Assembly: GCF_947331445.1 (NCBI RefSeq)
Contig: NZ_CAMZOG010000034.1
Coordinates: forward strand, 1-43,831
Reading direction: 5' to 3'
Source: Parendozoicomonas sp. Alg238-R29
Lineage (GTDB): Bacteria > Pseudomonadota > Gammaproteobacteria > Pseudomonadales > Endozoicomonadaceae
DNA: 43,831 nucleotides
The position numbers were made by a program, and so were the translations under genes. This document shows, piece after piece, positions 42,675 to 43,831 of the stretch; position 1 is the stretch's first letter, and each line of letters opens with the position of its first letter. The notes beneath the pieces were generated by a model. The model ran no database searches. It was not told the DNA's origin and saw only the letters and a program-made list of their open reading frames with translations.

Positions 42675-43571
42675 ATGAATCAGCGTACTTTTTTTGCAGA
42701 CGGCATGCTTGTTTTTGCCGCGTTAATCTGGGGCTCAGCATTTGTTGCCCAGCGTGTGGGTATGGATTATTTGGAACCGTGGGCTTTTAATGCGGTTCGC
42801 TTTCTTATCGGCACGATTGCTCTTCTCCCCTTACTGATTTTCCAGCGACGATCCGGCCCAGTGTTCACCCGCACTACCTGGACAGGTGGCGCAGCCATGG
42901 GCTGTATTTTAATGGTCGGGGCAGGGTTGCAGCAGATGGGGTTGCTATATACGACGGCGGGCAAGGCGGCGTTTATTACTGGCTTATATATTGTGATAGT
43001 GCCGTTTCTGGGGTTGATGTTCGGTAATAAAACCAGTCGTGATACATGGGCTGGTATTATTCTGGCTCTGCCTGGTTTGGCTCTTCTGACTCTTGGAGAT
43101 GATCTCTCTATTAATAAAGGCGACATGCTGGAAATTGTCGGGGCTTTTTTCTGGGCTGGGCATCTTCTGCTAGTTGGCTGGCTGGCTCCCCGTCACAATG
43201 TTATTGCATTGGCTTTTATACAGTTTTTAACCAGTTCTATTCTTTGTTTCGGTGTCGCTGCTGTTTTTGAAAACTGGACAATGGATCAGGTGCAAAGTGC
43301 ATGGATACCACTGGCCTATGTCGGCATTATGTCGACAGGTGTTGCCTATACCCTGCAAATTGTTGGGCAAAAAACGGCACCTGTTGCCCATGCGTCCATA
43401 ATTCTCAGCCTCGAAACTGTATTTGCTGTGATTGCTGGTTATCTGTTCCTGAATGAAGTCATGTCCGGTGTTGCTTTAGCTGGTTGTTTGCTGATGTTGA
43501 GCGGAATGATTGTTTCCCAAATAGGGTTGCATCGGATTCGACAGGCTCTTCGGTTTCAATATGCCTTGTAA
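42675..43571 (+). CDS. EamA/DMT family transporter
   Basis: A 298-residue inner-membrane protein with ten helices in two EamA repeats. The first repeat shows VFAALIWGSAFVAQRVG and FNAVRFLIGTIALLPLLIF; the second ILSLETVFAVIAGYLFLNE, where the family's conserved P/E helix is evident. Substrate unknown (members export amino acids, cofactors or metabolites). It lies 113 bases after the EELLP-protein gene and before the initiator tRNAs. Confidence 0.9.
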   Translation: MNQRTFFADGMLVFAALIWGSAFVAQRVGMDYLEPWAFNAVRFLIGTIALLPLLIFQRRSGPVFTRTTWTGGAAMGCILMVGAGLQQMGLLYTTAGKAAFITGLYIVIVPFLGLMFGNKTSRDTWAGIILALPGLALLTLGDDLSINKGDMLEIVGAFFWAGHLLLVGWLAPRHNVIALAFIQFLTSSILCFGVAAVFENWTMDQVQSAWIPLAYVGIMSTGVAYTLQIVGQKTAPVAHASIILSLETVFAVIAGYLFLNEVMSGVALAGCLLMLSGMIVSQIGLHRIRQALRFQYAL

Positions 43572-43603
43572 ATAAGTACTTACAGGATTGCTCAAGACTT
43601 TCA

Positions 43604-43631
43604 TTGACTTGCGAGGGCGGCCCCTTATAAT
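43604..43631 (+). promoter_or_regulatory. promoter of the initiator tRNA genes
   Basis: TTGACT at 43604-43609, a 16-base spacer, and a perfect TATAAT at 43626-43631. The GCGC just after the -10 is the kind of GC-rich discriminator found at stringently controlled stable-RNA promoters. Confidence 0.8.
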
Positions 43632-43648
43632 GCGCATCTCTTCTCTGG

Positions 43649-43725
<77 letters not shown>

Positions 43726-43758
43726 ATTCTCATCTGAGATTGAAGTGTGTTTTATTGG

Positions 43759-43831
<73 letters not shown>

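Overview
The window is a stretch of a gammaproteobacterial chromosome. Gene content and order point to the Oceanospirillales/Pseudomonadales side of the class. The block purN-purM / DUF2066-perM-hda / DUF2069-wrbA-arsC-yihY-thioredoxin / lytic transglycosylase-proS follows the order I remember from Pseudomonas. The mid-range base composition, several large lineage-specific hydrophilic proteins and an FLVCR-like MFS transporter would fit a host-associated genus such as Endozoicomonas. That genus guess is inference, not something the sequence proves.

Layout. 1-8060 is a nucleoside-salvage island: uridine phosphorylase, a PunR-like LysR regulator, the concentrative transporter NupC (with a perfect FNR-type box upstream), then deoC-deoA-deoB-deoD. 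Together these genes import nucleosides, split them to base plus (deoxy)ribose-1-phosphate, and send the sugar into central metabolism. 8063-8530 is a small scar: the 3' end of a probable TetR-type regulator joined to a truncated IS30-family transposase. 8693-22760 is the conserved core block (gloA, DUF3108, purN, purM, DUF2066, perM, hda, DUF2069, wrbA, arsC-like, yihY, tlpA-like, acyP, slt, proS). It is interrupted by one unrecognised 459-residue gene and carries an eight-copy 9-bp tandem repeat inside the DUF3108 gene.

22761-30510 is more accessory: a GT2 glycosyltransferase, a decayed response-regulator pseudogene, an FLVCR-like MFS transporter, an FMN reductase, a PPK2 polyphosphate kinase and an unrecognised 793-residue protein with an SV40-like basic cluster. 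30528-34537 returns to housekeeping (cysZ, trxB, yhcB/zapG, zapE) and ends in an ArsR/SmtB-type zinc sensor. That sensor lies just upstream of a zntA-like exporter with a good promoter and an overlapping operator palindrome. A Com1-like DsbA protein follows.

38207-41120 is the methionine importer operon metNIQ. Its leader contains what I read as a SAM-II riboswitch (H-type pseudoknot aptamer) followed by an intrinsic terminator, directly downstream of a sigma-70 promoter. This is the most interesting regulatory element in the window. The window ends with an unrecognised secreted or membrane protein with an acidic EELLP-repeat tail, an EamA transporter, and two tandem initiator tRNA-fMet genes, the second cut by the window edge.
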